From: Wolbachia endosymbiont (group E) of Neria commutata
Lineage (GTDB): Bacteria; Pseudomonadota; Alphaproteobacteria; Rickettsiales; Anaplasmataceae
Direction: 5' to 3'
Assembly: GCF_964026735.1 (NCBI RefSeq)
Contig: NZ_OZ034692.1
Coordinates: forward strand, 1,116,001 to 1,180,000
Length of the DNA: 64,000 bases
In this document: piece by piece, positions 38,591-48,374 of the stretch
How positions within the stretch are numbered: position 1 is the first letter of the stretch
How the letters are laid out: the number at the start of each line of letters is the position of its first letter
Made by a program: the position numbers and the translations under genes
Notes under the pieces: model-generated
What the model saw: only the letters and a program-made list of their open reading frames with translations
Told to the model about the DNA's origin: nothing
The model's database searches: none

Positions 38591-39496
38591 ATGTTACAAC
38601 CTAATGAGTCAAAAGGTAATGATAATTTTCTTGAAAAATTTTTCCAAGAGTACGGTGCTCTTAAGAAATCTGAGGAATGGGGAAAAATAATTAATCTTGG
38701 TTTACAAGCTTTAAAAGATAGTGAAATTACAAATGTATATTCAGCGCTTATTCAGTGCAGACTTACAAGTTGTTATTATTACTTAGGTCAACATCAAGAA
38801 GCACTAGAGATCGCAAAGGATGCTTTGGAAAAAGCTACTAAAGCTGAAAATAAAGAATTGCAGGCTAGAAGTTTTTACTTAATTTCAGCAATATACAGAG
38901 TATTAGCCTTAAAAACATCAGGAGAACAACAGAAAGAATATAAAGAGTTTGCAAATAGCAACACAGAAAAGGCGTTAGAGTTGTTATCTGAACCTAATAT
39001 TAGCAATTTTACTAAAGCTAAAGTGCATTTTAACGCAGGGGCTTTAGAGCATGATTTAAACAGCTCTTTCGATTCAGAAGCTTTCGATTCTGCACTAAAA
39101 CATTATTCAGAAGCTCAGAAATTATTCAAAGCTATAGGCTCTAATGATGATTATGATCGTACTGCAATTCGTTACCTCAGAGCTGCTATGGAAGAAGGGA
39201 AAAAATCGTTGGATGAAATTGAAGCTGAAGCAGGGGATCTAAGTATAAAGAAAGAAACTAAAACAGGTGTTCAATTTTCGATATTAATGAGTAGAGTGTT
39301 GCTAAAAAATGGAAAAGTAGGAGAGGCATTCCAATTTGCAACCAATGCTCTAGAGGTTGCTAAGGGCAAGTCAATGAAGACCGAAGTTACGATGTTAGAA
39401 GAAATCATTTCCAAGGAGCAGGAAAGAGGAGTATCCTCCTCTCTAAGCAAAGTAGGTATTAGCAAGGAAAGCGAGAAGCAACATGTAGTCGGTTGA
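38591..39496 (+). CDS. TPR-repeat protein with IS at its start codon
   Basis: The 302-residue helical-repeat protein begins MLQPNESKGNDNFLEKFFQE and has TPR-like units (YYYLGQHQEALEIAKDALEK, FDSALKHYSEAQKLFKAIGS, LLKNGKVGEAFQFATNALEV). The original ATG is inside the 10-bp target duplication. The IS end contributes an additional in-frame ATG at 38579 (MAVSMLQ). The natural ribosome site stayed on the far side of the IS at about 36964, so expression is probably reduced or depends on the IS. The TPR layout of this protein and of 13271-14770 hints at a shared family, but similarity is weak by eye. Confidence 0.75.
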   Translation: MLQPNESKGNDNFLEKFFQEYGALKKSEEWGKIINLGLQALKDSEITNVYSALIQCRLTSCYYYLGQHQEALEIAKDALEKATKAENKELQARSFYLISAIYRVLALKTSGEQQKEYKEFANSNTEKALELLSEPNISNFTKAKVHFNAGALEHDLNSSFDSEAFDSALKHYSEAQKLFKAIGSNDDYDRTAIRYLRAAMEEGKKSLDEIEAEAGDLSIKKETKTGVQFSILMSRVLLKNGKVGEAFQFATNALEVAKGKSMKTEVTMLEEIISKEQERGVSSSLSKVGISKESEKQHVVG

Positions 39497-39509
39497 GAAG
39501 GGTTTATCC

Positions 39510-39650
39510 TTGAACAGAAAAGTTTGTCTGATCACAGGAGCATCATCTGGCATTGGAGAAAGTCTAGCAAGGTTACTTATCAAATATGGCTGGTTCGTAG
39601 TTGGTACTACTAGGCGCTCTGAAAGGTTGGAAAAATTAAAAGAGGAGTTG
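39510..39650 (+). pseudogene. Short-chain dehydrogenase N-terminal fragment
   Basis: It encodes about 47 residues of an SDR Rossmann start: NRKVCLITGASSGIGESLAR (TGxxxGIG cofactor motif), then WFVVGTTRRSERLEKLKEEL. The similarity then stops. The TTG start at 39510 is close behind the TPR gene. The catalytic YxxxK is absent. Confidence 0.75.
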
Positions 39651-39766
39651 GGCACAAGTTTTCCACCAGAGCTATCAATTAACTTAGCTCTATACATATT
39701 ACCACTACCGATTGATGTGCCTTTCATCAATTTTATGTTATTATCTTCTTGATTATATCTATTCAT
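39651..39766 (-). pseudogene. N-terminal fragment of an unknown gene, head-on to the SDR fragment
   Basis: On the minus strand ATG at 39766 gives MNRYNQEDNNIKLMKGTSIG followed by SGNMYRAKLIDSSGGKLVPN. The frame then runs as antisense through the SDR fragment. The composition is that of a real protein start, and the junction near 39650 looks like a fusion of two broken genes. Confidence 0.4.
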
Positions 39767-39872
39767 ATGCTTGTCTCAAAATTGTTCATATTTCTGTATT
39801 TCTACATACAAATAATTAAAATACTTGTAATACTAGATCTAGCTAGAAAGAGATTAGACTTCTTGCATAACC

Positions 39873-40063
39873 AGGTGTCATCCCAGTACTTTATACATAG
39901 CTGTACGAACGTTGCGTTTTAGGTCAGTTGTCCCAAAAATGGTGTCATCCCAGTGCTCCGACACTGGGATCAAGATATAAAAATATTTACAATAGGAACA
40001 TATATTAATATACAATCCAGTAAGAAAAACCTAGATTCCAGCGTCACGCGCTGGAATGACATC
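39873..40063. repeat. Cluster of palindromic elements, intergenic
   Basis: GGTGTCATCCCAGTACTTTA, GGTGTCATCCCAGTGCTCCG with CACTGGGATCAAG, and GATTCCAGCGTCACGCGCTG with GAATGACATC are modules of the same family as those inserted in ppdK, murD and ubiX. They fill most of the gap between the broken genes and recG. Confidence 0.8.
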
Positions 40064-40125
40064 AACTGATTTTTCTTTGAGTTCCAGCTATACAAGAAAT
40101 CTATTGAGTTTTAAAATCGTTCTAC

Positions 40126-42252
40126 CTACTGGAATTTTGAAAAATGTAACCTACTTCTATATTCAAATATCTCGAGAAGTAACTCAAAAGACTTATTCTC
40201 AGCAATGATGTCTTTTGCATTATTATATGCAAGATTCAGCAGCTCCCCGTCTTTATATAAATCGGCGAACTTGAATTCCATACATCCTGATTGTCTCGTT
40301 CCTAAAATATCCCCACTGCCTCTCAGCATCATATCTTTTTCAGCAATGTAAAATCCATCTTGTGACTCGCACATAATTTTTAGCTTTGAATGTGAATTTT
40401 TACTTAAAGCATCGTGTAATAGCACACAAAAAGATGGCTTACTTCCTCGTCCTACTCTGCCTCTTAGCTGATGTAATTGTGATAACCCAAATTGCTCTGC
40501 ATTTTCTATAATCATAATAGTTGCATCTGGTATGTCTATACCAACTTCTATAACAGTGGTTGCAACCAGCAGAGAAAATTCATTTCTTTTAAAAGAAAAC
40601 ATAACCTGATCTTTCTGATCTTGAGTTAATTTTCCGTGTATTATGCCAACCTTATCAGAAAATATTTTTTGTAATTCCTTAAAGCGCATCTCTACCGCAG
40701 CAATAGACTTCTTTTGAAACTCTACTTCCGTGGATAAATCCTCATTTTCCTCTATGTAAGGACAAATCCAATATGCTTTTTCACCTCTATTTATGGCACC
40801 TTTCAGTTTTTCAATAACTTCTGCGACCTTTTTGATATTGATAATTACGGTTTTTATTGGCAGTCTGGATTTTGGTTTTTCTCTTAAAATTGAACATTCA
40901 ACATCGCCATAGATAGCTTGCTGCAGAGTTCTTGGAATTGGTGTTGCAGTAACAAAAAGTATATCAGCATTTTCTCCTTTTTCTACCAAACGATTTCTCT
41001 GCATCACACCAAATCGTTGCTGTTCGTCTATTACTGCAAGACCTAAATCCTTAAATATGACTTTATCTTGAAAAAGTGCGTGAGTGCCGATTACTATATC
41101 TATAATACCACTTGCAAGCTCGTTCATAATCGTCTTTTTTTCCTTGCGCGCAGTTTTACCAGTAAGCAAGGCAACTTTTATGTTAGTAGCAGACAAAATT
41201 TCTTCAATCCAATTGTAATGCTGTTCTGCAAGAATAGTAGTTGGCGCCATAAGAGCCGCCTGCAGATTATTTTCCACTACATTTATCATTGCAAAAAGTG
41301 CAACCACTGTTTTGCCACTGCCGACGTCGCCTTGCAGCAAATTTATCATACGATACTTGGATTTTTGTTTTTCTGAAATTTCATCTATTGCGCGAATTTG
41401 ATCATTAGTTAATTGAAATGATAACTCATTTAAAATTTGTTCTTTAGACTTGTTTAATATTACAAATTCCCTTCCTCTCTCCTTTAGTTTGTCTTTTCGT
41501 GCAAATTTCAGTGCCAGTTGATATGCAAGCAACTCGTCATAAGCAAGCCTTTTCCTACAAATTTCCGCTTCAGCCAACGATTCAGGTTTGTGCAACTTTA
41601 TGATACTTTCTTTCCAACTGAACCATTTTTTCTGTCCAATCAATGCATCATCTATCCACTCTGGCAAATCAGGCAATTCTTTCAGATTAGAATTTATTAT
41701 TTTTCTAATGCTCTTGTTAGTAATACCACAATTTAATTGATACACAGGCTCTATACATGCAATTTCTTTAAATTGGTTGATGTTAAGTGATACATAATCT
41801 GGATGAGTAATTTGCAAGTATTCGGCAAAACTTTCAAGTTTGCCGCTGATAATCACAGAAGCTCCAACTGGAAATAATTTGTGTAAATATTTAACTGAAT
41901 AACTAAAAAATACTATGAAGACATACTGACCTTCACTTTCAACAATTATCTTATATGGCCTGCCCTTTAGAGTGGGTGGCTGATGCTCATGAATTTTTGC
42001 AATAAAGCTCGCAAGTTCTCCAATTTGTGCACCGGATAACGACTTTCTTCTATCCACATAGTTGAGTGGCTTATAAAATAATAGGTCTTTTGCTCTAATA
42101 TTGCCACAAAGTTTAGTTAATATTGTAGAATGGAATTTAGGTATATTCTCCACATCTCTACTTAAGAAAGCCAGCACGTCTAATTGTTTGTTAGTGCTCA
42201 TATATGTATCAAACTGCTTACCAATAATAGAGTCTTCTTCAAAACGTGTCAC
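40126..42252 (-). CDS. recG: ATP-dependent DNA helicase RecG
   Basis: Branch-migrating helicase that regresses stalled forks and processes Holliday junctions. In its 708 residues a wedge/OB domain lies near 60-170 (VIVESEGQYVFIVFF-like strands), Walker A LLQGDVGSGKTVVALFAMIN near 305, DEQQRFGVMQRNRL (motif II) near 405, and motifs V/VI (VATTVIEVGIDIPDATIMII, SQLHQLRGRVGRG) near 580-620. The start is GTG at 42252, 47 bp from the divergent rnd start. Full length. Confidence 0.97.
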   Translation of the reverse strand: MTRFEEDSIIGKQFDTYMSTNKQLDVLAFLSRDVENIPKFHSTILTKLCGNIRAKDLLFYKPLNYVDRRKSLSGAQIGELASFIAKIHEHQPPTLKGRPYKIIVESEGQYVFIVFFSYSVKYLHKLFPVGASVIISGKLESFAEYLQITHPDYVSLNINQFKEIACIEPVYQLNCGITNKSIRKIINSNLKELPDLPEWIDDALIGQKKWFSWKESIIKLHKPESLAEAEICRKRLAYDELLAYQLALKFARKDKLKERGREFVILNKSKEQILNELSFQLTNDQIRAIDEISEKQKSKYRMINLLQGDVGSGKTVVALFAMINVVENNLQAALMAPTTILAEQHYNWIEEILSATNIKVALLTGKTARKEKKTIMNELASGIIDIVIGTHALFQDKVIFKDLGLAVIDEQQRFGVMQRNRLVEKGENADILFVTATPIPRTLQQAIYGDVECSILREKPKSRLPIKTVIINIKKVAEVIEKLKGAINRGEKAYWICPYIEENEDLSTEVEFQKKSIAAVEMRFKELQKIFSDKVGIIHGKLTQDQKDQVMFSFKRNEFSLLVATTVIEVGIDIPDATIMIIENAEQFGLSQLHQLRGRVGRGSKPSFCVLLHDALSKNSHSKLKIMCESQDGFYIAEKDMMLRGSGDILGTRQSGCMEFKFADLYKDGELLNLAYNNAKDIIAENKSFELLLEIFEYRSRLHFSKFQ

Positions 42253-42299
42253 CTGCGTAGTAACACTTAAGGTTGTAAAAATCCAATATAAGTGGTAAA

Positions 42300-43490
42300 A
42301 TGGACTGGCTGAATAAAAAGTATATGCTAATCAATGTAACATCAGAGTTGGAAGATATATGTAAAGAATTAATAGCAAGAAAACCAAAATTTATAGCAGT
42401 TGACACAGAATTTATTAGAAATAACATAAATTACTATCCAAAATTATCATTAATTCAAATTTTTGACGGAGATAGAGGTTTTATTGTAGATGCATTAGCT
42501 CAAGAAATTGATTTATCACCTATTAAGAAGATAGTGCTGAATGAAGGAATAATTAAGGTATTTCATAGTTGCAGACAGGACATAGAGTCCTTATTTACTG
42601 TATTTAAATGTATTCCAACTCCCATTTTTGACACCCAAATTGCTGCAATGTTGTGTCAGTATTATTACGACTTTATCGGTTATTCAAAATTAATAGAACA
42701 ATACAGGGGGGTGGTTTTAGATAAAATTAAAGCTAAAAATTCAGATTGGTTAAAACGACCATTGTCCGAAGATCAACTGGACTATGCATTAAACGATGTG
42801 ATATATCTATATGAACTACACCAAATATTGCATGATAAGCTTGAAAAAAATGACAGAATTTACTGGTTTAAAGAAGAAATGGAGTCGATAGCTGACATAG
42901 ATAAATATCTACACAGCCCAAAGGATGCATGGAAGAGAATAAAATGTAATTGTGAAGCAAATCCAGGATTAATGTTAACCATTAAAGCGGTTTGTGAGTG
43001 GCAAGAAACCTTAGCACAACGTTACAATATGAATCGTAACAAGGTGATTAACAATTCTGTGATAACTAATTTGATTGAAAAAAACGTAGAAAATCTTAGT
43101 GAAATTCTGGACGATATAAAAGAAAATACAAGAAATATAAAAGACGAAGATTTGCTAGAGCTTATCAATATTTTTGATGCAAATGAGAAAAAGTGGATAC
43201 AGCCGATGCCAAGTAGTTATGATAAATCAGTATTTGATATACTATCAATTATTTTAGAGAATAAATGCAAAGAAAGTAATATATCAAGAAAATTAGTTTC
43301 TTCAAAAGATGAATTGATCAAATCAATATCTGGACAGACAGATAAATTATTTAAGGGGTGGAGATATGATTTTTTTGGTAAGTCAGTTGAATCCTTCTTG
43401 AAAACTCACTCGAAATTTGAGATTTCAGCAGTAAAATCTACAAACAATATAACCAAAATTCAGAGTAACTTAGTGGAAAATGAATCATGA
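42300..43490 (+). CDS. rnd: Ribonuclease D
   Basis: 3'-5' exoribonuclease that trims tRNA precursors. The 396-residue protein has the DEDD nuclease motifs: AVDTEFIRNNINYYPKLSLI near residue 35, VFHSCRQDIESL near residue 87, and the third motif DYALNDVIYLYELH near residue 160. An HRDC-like helical domain (ICEWQETLAQRYNMNRNKVI-type) follows. It is divergent from recG with a short shared promoter region. Confidence 0.93.
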   Translation: MDWLNKKYMLINVTSELEDICKELIARKPKFIAVDTEFIRNNINYYPKLSLIQIFDGDRGFIVDALAQEIDLSPIKKIVLNEGIIKVFHSCRQDIESLFTVFKCIPTPIFDTQIAAMLCQYYYDFIGYSKLIEQYRGVVLDKIKAKNSDWLKRPLSEDQLDYALNDVIYLYELHQILHDKLEKNDRIYWFKEEMESIADIDKYLHSPKDAWKRIKCNCEANPGLMLTIKAVCEWQETLAQRYNMNRNKVINNSVITNLIEKNVENLSEILDDIKENTRNIKDEDLLELINIFDANEKKWIQPMPSSYDKSVFDILSIILENKCKESNISRKLVSSKDELIKSISGQTDKLFKGWRYDFFGKSVESFLKTHSKFEISAVKSTNNITKIQSNLVENES

Positions 43491-43514
43491 ATGGGAAATG
43501 TTAGTATATAGTAC

Positions 43515-44185
43515 TTCTCAAAGTAAGTGACTTTACCCAGAAAAAGGTATCCGTTCAGCGGAGCGGTAAAATAAGTAGTAGAAAAGAAATGCTAAAAATA
43601 TAGGTGGTATGTGTGGTAAGTATGTCTGATCTACTAGCAAGTCTTCTCAAAAAACTTAAAAACAGAAATAGAGCAGCTAAAAGCAGAAATAAAGGGATTG
43701 GAGATAGAAAACGAAAATTTGAGGGCTGAGAATAAGGCAGTAAGGATCGAAAATGCTGAATTAAGAGAAAAGCTCGGCTTAAATTCAAAAAATTCATCGA
43801 TACCAAGCTCCAAAGAATTATACAAAACCAAAGAAGATAAGCCAAAGAGCAATAGGGGCACAGGTTGGGCATGAAGGTCATTGTCGCCCAAAAATGAATG
43901 CGAATGAAGTAGTGAAAATAGGGTTGCCAAATGCGTGAGAGTGTGATGGAGAAATTGCAATATCAAAAGAGCCATACATTCATCAAAAAGTAGATCTTCC
44001 AGAAATAAAACCGTATGTAATTGAGTATCAATTGGAACGTGGACGTTGCAGGAAATGTGGAAAAAGAAAAAGTAGCAAGCTGACAGAAGTCGTTACCACA
44101 GATACATTTGGCCCAAAAGTTAAGTCAACAATTGCAGCACTCAGCGGGTTTTACAAGAACTCAAAAAGAGAAGTAGCAAACATTA
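43515..44185 (+). mobile_element. IS66-type remnant (TnpC N-terminal region)
   Basis: Joining frames gives LKTEIEQLKAEIKGLEIENE then LREKLGLNSKNSSIPSSKEL, the coiled-coil and N/S motif at the start of IS66 transposases, followed by a CxxC-like zinc region (RCRKCGKRK). Several frameshifts and stops break it. It is cut at 44185 by another IS. Confidence 0.8.
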
Positions 44186-44669
44186 GACCTCTTTCAAAAT
44201 TGACAAAAAGGGAAAAATTAGTATAAAAACATACAATTAAAGGTATGAGATACAGAGAAATAGAAAAGTTGAAAGGGGAGAAATTCCTGCGTTTGACAGG
44301 GGTAAAAGAGGTAACAATTGAGCGAATGGTAGAAAACATGATTTTGGCTTTTCAAGGAGTCAAAATTCACATGTTAGAGGACATAAAAGTCCTAGCAGAT
44401 AGCGGTTACAGAGGGATGCAGAAAATTCACGCAAACGTGGAACTGCCGCATAGAAGGACGAAAAAGAAGCCATTAGATAAGAAAAAAAGAAAGAAAATCA
44501 AGAGCTTGTAAGCAAAAGAGTGGTGGTGGAAAATGTGATTGGTTTGCTGAAAAGATTTAAAATTATCGCAGACAGATATAGAAATAGGCAAAAACGCTTC
44601 GGTTTGAAGTTTAATTTTATTGCTGGAATTCATAATTTTGAGCTGATGATATGAATTTTGAAAGAGGTC
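44186..44669 (+). mobile_element. Internally deleted IS5-type element, 484 bp
   Basis: GACCTCTTTCAAAATT and AATTTTGAAAGAGGTC are perfect terminal repeats, with TA on each side as target duplication. The inside has the start and the end of a transposase (VLADSGYRGMQKIHANVELP, then IIADRYRNRQKRFGLKFNFI) with the middle missing. It behaves like a MITE-sized derivative nested between two older fragments. Confidence 0.8.
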
Positions 44670-44992
44670 TAATGAATAACATGAAGAAACAATATACTAA
44701 TATTAGGAAAATGTGGGCTAATATGGGGTATCAAGGAAAAGGCTTAAAGGATCATATAAAGAAAGAATATGGAATAGACATTGAAATTGTTAAGAGCTCT
44801 CCGTGCAGATTTTGGGTACATCAAGACACACCTATAGTACAGCCGCGAAGATGGGTTGTGGAAAGAACTTTTGCTTGGGAATTAATAGAAATAGGAGATT
44901 ATCAAAAGAATATGATCTGCTAACAACTTCAACAGAAAATTTTATATATTTAGCTATGAGTAAAGTTATGTTAAGTAGGGAATATGCTTGAT
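44670..44992 (+). mobile_element. IS5-type transposase C-terminal remnant
   Basis: It encodes MWANMGYQGKGLKDHIKKEY and RRWVVERTFAW, the typical end of IS427/IS1031-like IS5 transposases, then needs a frameshift to reach NRNRRLSKEYDLLTTSTENF. It stops just before the folD stop codon. Confidence 0.75.
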
Positions 44993-44995
44993 TTA

Positions 44996-45886
44996 CTAGT
45001 TTGTGGACAAGCTCTTAGCTGCCAAACCCTTTTGCAAAGAAGCAGCAGTAAAAGTATTCATCATCAGAAATGCAATTGTCATTGGCCCAACACCACCTGG
45101 CACTGGAGTAATAGCTTTGGCTTTTTCCTTTGCTCTCTCAAAATCAACGTCACCTACAAGCTTGCTTTTACCATCTATTTGCATGCCATTTATGCCAACA
45201 TCAATTACTATTGCATCGTTTTTTATCCAGTCTGCTTGCACGAAATTGGGCTTGCCAACCGCTGCAACTACTATGTCTGCTTTGGAGCAATATTCAGCTA
45301 AGTTTTTGCTTCTTGAATGTAAAATAGTAACAGTACAGTCCTCTTGCAATAGTAGATGAAACATCGGTTTGCCAACGATGTTTGATCGGCCAATCACCAC
45401 TGCATTTTTACCAGAAAGGTTTTCTCCAATTGATTTAATTAAATACAAAGCACCTCTGGGAGTACACGGTATAAGACAATTTTTTTCACCTTTAACTAGT
45501 TTGCCAACATTCTCATTATGAAAACCATCCACATCTTTTTCTACGCTTATTGAGTTAATTACTCTGCTTGCATTAATGTGATCTGGTAAAGGCAGTTGCA
45601 CTAAAATGCCATGTACAGATGGATCATTATTCAGTTCGTTGATTTTTCCAATTAACTCATCTTCTGATATTGTGCCAGATAAAAAAATAGTTTCAGATTC
45701 TATTCCTATTGACTCTGCTTTCTTTTGTTTATTACGAACATATACCTGACTTGCTGGGTTCTCACCAACAAGAATTACTTTAAGGCATGGGAAAATATTG
45801 TGCTCTTTTTTTAAAATATCAATTTTTTGTGATAACTTTTCACAAAGGTCATTTGCTATTTTTTTACCATCAATAATAATTGTCAC
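44996..45886 (-). CDS. folD: Methylenetetrahydrofolate dehydrogenase/cyclohydrolase
   Basis: Bifunctional enzyme converting 5,10-methylene-THF to 10-formyl-THF, the formyl donor for PurN and initiator tRNA. The 296 residues from a GTG at 45886 include [20 protein letters not shown] near residue 40, [20 protein letters not shown] near residue 95, [16 protein letters not shown] near residue 170, and [16 protein letters not shown] near the end. The frame is open further upstream inside ubiX, but family alignment supports the GTG 4 bp after the ubiX stop. Co-transcribed with ubiX. Confidence 0.95.
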   Translation of the reverse strand: MTIIIDGKKIANDLCEKLSQKIDILKKEHNIFPCLKVILVGENPASQVYVRNKQKKAESIGIESETIFLSGTISEDELIGKINELNNDPSVHGILVQLPLPDHINASRVINSISVEKDVDGFHNENVGKLVKGEKNCLIPCTPRGALYLIKSIGENLSGKNAVVIGRSNIVGKPMFHLLLQEDCTVTILHSRSKNLAEYCSKADIVVAAVGKPNFVQADWIKNDAIVIDVGINGMQIDGKSKLVGDVDFERAKEKAKAITPVPGGVGPMTIAFLMMNTFTAASLQKGLAAKSLSTN

Positions 45887-45890
45887 TTGG

Positions 45891-46601
45891 CTACACTCCC
45901 TGCCACTCTTTGAAATTAGGGCACTTGATATCAAATAAATCCAACACTTTACCAACGGAATGATCAATTATATCATTCAATGATTTTGGTTTAGTATAGA
46001 ATGATGGCACTGGCGGAGCGATTATTGCTCCCATCTCTGTCAACTTTAACATATTACGCAAATGTCCAAGGTGTAGTGGGGTTTCCCGCACCATGAGGAC
46101 TAGCTTTCTTCTTTCCTTAAGTGTTACATCTGCAGCTCTTGTCAATAAATTGGAAGTAACACCCGATGCAATTTCAGACATTGTTTTCATAGAGCATGGA
46201 GCTACTATCATCCCTAAAGTTTTAAACGAGCCACTTGCTATCTTTTCTCCTATTTTTTCCTCAGAATAATAAAAGTCTGCAAGTGATGTAATCTCTTCGA
46301 GTTTTTCTGGAATTTCATGAGCTATAGTTATTTTGCCAGCACTACTAATTACCAGATGAGTTTCATAACACAGTTTGGTGTCATTCCAGCGCGTGACCCT
46401 GGAATCTATATTTCTTTTTCCCTGGATCCCAGTGTCAAGCACTGGGATGACAGAAGAAGGTGCTGAAGTAATAGGAGAGAGCATAGGGGCAACAGAGGAT
46501 TGCACAAGAGATTTGTTAATATTTCTTAACGCCTCTAAAATACGTACACCATAAACAGAACCAGATGCACCACTTATTCCAATTACAATTCTGTTATTCA
46601 C
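45891..46601 (-). CDS. ubiX: Prenylated-FMN synthase UbiX (flavin prenyltransferase)
   Basis: Makes the prenylated FMN cofactor used by UbiD decarboxylase in ubiquinone synthesis. The protein has [20 protein letters not shown] at the N-terminus, [30 protein letters not shown] near residue 150, and [18 protein letters not shown] near residue 185. About 45 residues between NINK and [11 protein letters not shown] derive from a palindromic repeat, making it 236 residues instead of about 190. Its start overlaps the end of the upstream DUF2312 gene. Confidence 0.93.
   Translation of the reverse strand: MNNRIVIGISGASGSVYGVRILEALRNINKSLVQSSVAPMLSPITSAPSSVIPVLDTGIQGKRNIDSRVTRWNDTKLCYETHLVISSAGKITIAHEIPEKLEEITSLADFYYSEEKIGEKIASGSFKTLGMIVAPCSMKTMSEIASGVTSNLLTRAADVTLKERRKLVLMVRETPLHLGHLRNMLKLTEMGAIIAPPVPSFYTKPKSLNDIIDHSVGKVLDLFDIKCPNFKEWQGV
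46379..46455. repeat. Palindromic element inside ubiX
   Basis: TGTCATTCCAGCGCGTGACC with CTGGAATC and GGATCCCAGTGTCAAGCACT with GGGATGACAG form paired palindromic halves of the family also seen in ppdK and murD. It is translated in UbiX as [20 protein letters not shown] and neighbours. Confidence 0.85.
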
Positions 46602-46860
46602 TTAACTCTTCTTCGCAGCTCATTCCAAGTGCGCGTTTGTATGTATCAAGCAATATTTCTTGCTCTTCCCTGTCATCATCGTCCATCTTTCTTAGCTTGA
46701 TAATTTGTTTCATAACCTTTGTATCCCAACCTTCATCGGCTGCTTTCAGGTATACATCGCGGATATGATCCTGTACCTCTTTTTTCTCTTCTTCAAGCTT
46801 TTCAATTCTTTCTATATATCCCTTCAGCTCTTCAGCTGTTACTTTAACTGTGTCTTCCAT
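46594..46860 (-). CDS. DUF2312 protein, GapR-like nucleoid protein
   Basis: The 88-residue helical protein (ELKGYIERIEKLEEEKKEVQ then ADEGWDTKVMKQIIKLRKMD and ILLDTYKRALGM) matches the alphaproteobacterial DUF2312 family. GapR of Caulobacter is a member that binds overtwisted AT-rich DNA and stimulates topoisomerases. Full length for the family. It overlaps ubiX by 8 bp and follows the CorC-like gene by 13 bp. Confidence 0.88.
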   Translation of the reverse strand: MEDTVKVTAEELKGYIERIEKLEEEKKEVQDHIRDVYLKAADEGWDTKVMKQIIKLRKMDDDDREEQEILLDTYKRALGMSCEEELSE

Positions 46861-46873
46861 AAAACTCCACTAA

Positions 46874-48157
46874 TTAACTGCTCTTATCAGTATTATCAAT
46901 TTTTACTTGCACTTCAACAATAGTAATAACATTTTTATCTTTTTTTAAAATCTTAAAATGAAAACCATACATAGAAAATTCCTCACTTTCGTCAGGAATA
47001 CGCTCTATTTCATTCACAATCATACCAGCTAAAGTTGAGGCTTCTTCATTAGGCAGGTCCCAATGTAACTGCCTATTGATGTCTCTAATGGGTGTCTCTC
47101 CTTCTATATGATAAAGGTTGTCAGATACTTTCTTGATGGAATTTTCTGTAATCAAATCATGCTCATCGGAAATATCTCCAACAATTTCTTCTAATATATC
47201 CTCAAGAGTTACGATCCCTTGCAATGCTCCATATTCGTCAATAACAAGTGCAAAGTGTTTCCTATTTTTACGAAAGTTGTGAAGTTGCACGCTGAGCAGC
47301 GTACTTTCTGGTATAAACCAAGGTTTCGACATCACTTGAGCGATATCAACTTCCTCTGTTTTGTTATTCTTTTCACGCAAGGCATTTATTAGATCCCTCA
47401 CATGAATTACACCAATAATATCCTCTGGTTCTTTTTGCCACAAAGGAATTCTACTATGACTACTGGTTAAAATTTCCCTTATCAAATCTTCTTTATTTAG
47501 ATTTATATCAAGAGAAAACAAATTTTTTCTATGGGTCATGATCTGCGATATTTCTGTTTCAGCTAAATCAAGTATGCTGTTCAACATATCCAAATCCTGC
47601 TGCAACATAGTTCCTTCACTGCGATGCAAGGTAATCATATTACGCATTGCATCTGCTGCAGATATCACTTCTTTGTCTTTATGTAACCCACATAATTTCA
47701 GGATGAGATTGACGATAAATTGAATACCTAACGTAAGTGGAGAAAAAATTTTCACAAAAAACAACAAAAAATACGCAGAAAACGACGCAAATTTTTCAGG
47801 ATTTTGAATAGCGTAAGTTTTTGGCAGCACTTCACAAAACAGCAGAATACAAAATGTCATTATAATTGTTGACAGAAAAATGCTCTCATTTCCGAAAAGA
47901 TTTATAAACATTGCTGTAAACAATGCAGAGCAAGTAATGTTAATAACTGTATTGCCAAGCAATATTGTACCTATTGTTAATTCTTTTCGATTTAACAAGC
48001 GGTCTATTATCTTGGCCCTTGTGTTACCGTCTAGTTTTAGCTTATTAATTCGAGAACGGCTAATTGAGGTTAAACCTATTTCTGCTCCTGAAAACAAAAA
48101 CGACAAAACCAATAAAATAAAAACTATTAATAATACTGAAACCAATACCAGACTCAT
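46874..48157 (-). CDS. CNNM/CorC (HlyC-like) membrane protein with CBS domains
   Basis: Its 427 residues comprise a DUF21/CNNM membrane domain (residues 1-180, starting LVSVLLIVFILLVLSFLFSG and including SRSRINKLKLDGN), paired CBS domains (MTHRKNLFSLDINLNKEDLI ... DIIGVIHVRDLINAL, then FALVIDEYGALQGIVTLEDI), and a C-terminal CorC_HlyC domain (YHIEGETPIRDINRQL). Such proteins are linked to Mg/Co efflux. The older name hemolysin is misleading. It heads the corC-like/gapR-like/ubiX/folD operon. Confidence 0.92.
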   Translation of the reverse strand: MSLVLVSVLLIVFILLVLSFLFSGAEIGLTSISRSRINKLKLDGNTRAKIIDRLLNRKELTIGTILLGNTVINITCSALFTAMFINLFGNESIFLSTIIMTFCILLFCEVLPKTYAIQNPEKFASFSAYFLLFFVKIFSPLTLGIQFIVNLILKLCGLHKDKEVISAADAMRNMITLHRSEGTMLQQDLDMLNSILDLAETEISQIMTHRKNLFSLDINLNKEDLIREILTSSHSRIPLWQKEPEDIIGVIHVRDLINALREKNNKTEEVDIAQVMSKPWFIPESTLLSVQLHNFRKNRKHFALVIDEYGALQGIVTLEDILEEIVGDISDEHDLITENSIKKVSDNLYHIEGETPIRDINRQLHWDLPNEEASTLAGMIVNEIERIPDESEEFSMYGFHFKILKKDKNVITIVEVQVKIDNTDKSS

Positions 48158-48374
48158 TGAAATACGACGTTATTTTGACAAAAAAACAAAGCTAATCTTA
48201 TATGTTATGAGAAGCACTTGCAAGGTTGAAGTTTTTGTATGGCTAGGTTATAAAATATGTCACGGGAGTGTTAAATATTTATACATTTTTAATCTCAAAA
48301 AACGAATCATAAAGTCTGATGACGAATCACTCAACTTTCCTTGCTTTTTTAATATACCTTTTTTATATTAATCT

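Noticed and set aside
40126..42300. Possible toxin-antitoxin pair from the small frames opposite recG (41068-41376, 41518-41736)
   Set aside because: They are antisense to conserved helicase motifs and lack starts with ribosome sites.
43555..43975. Leu/Phe-rich membrane-like frames on the minus strand
   Set aside because: They are antisense to the IS66-type coiled-coil region; the apparent hydrophobicity comes from complementing Glu/Lys codons.
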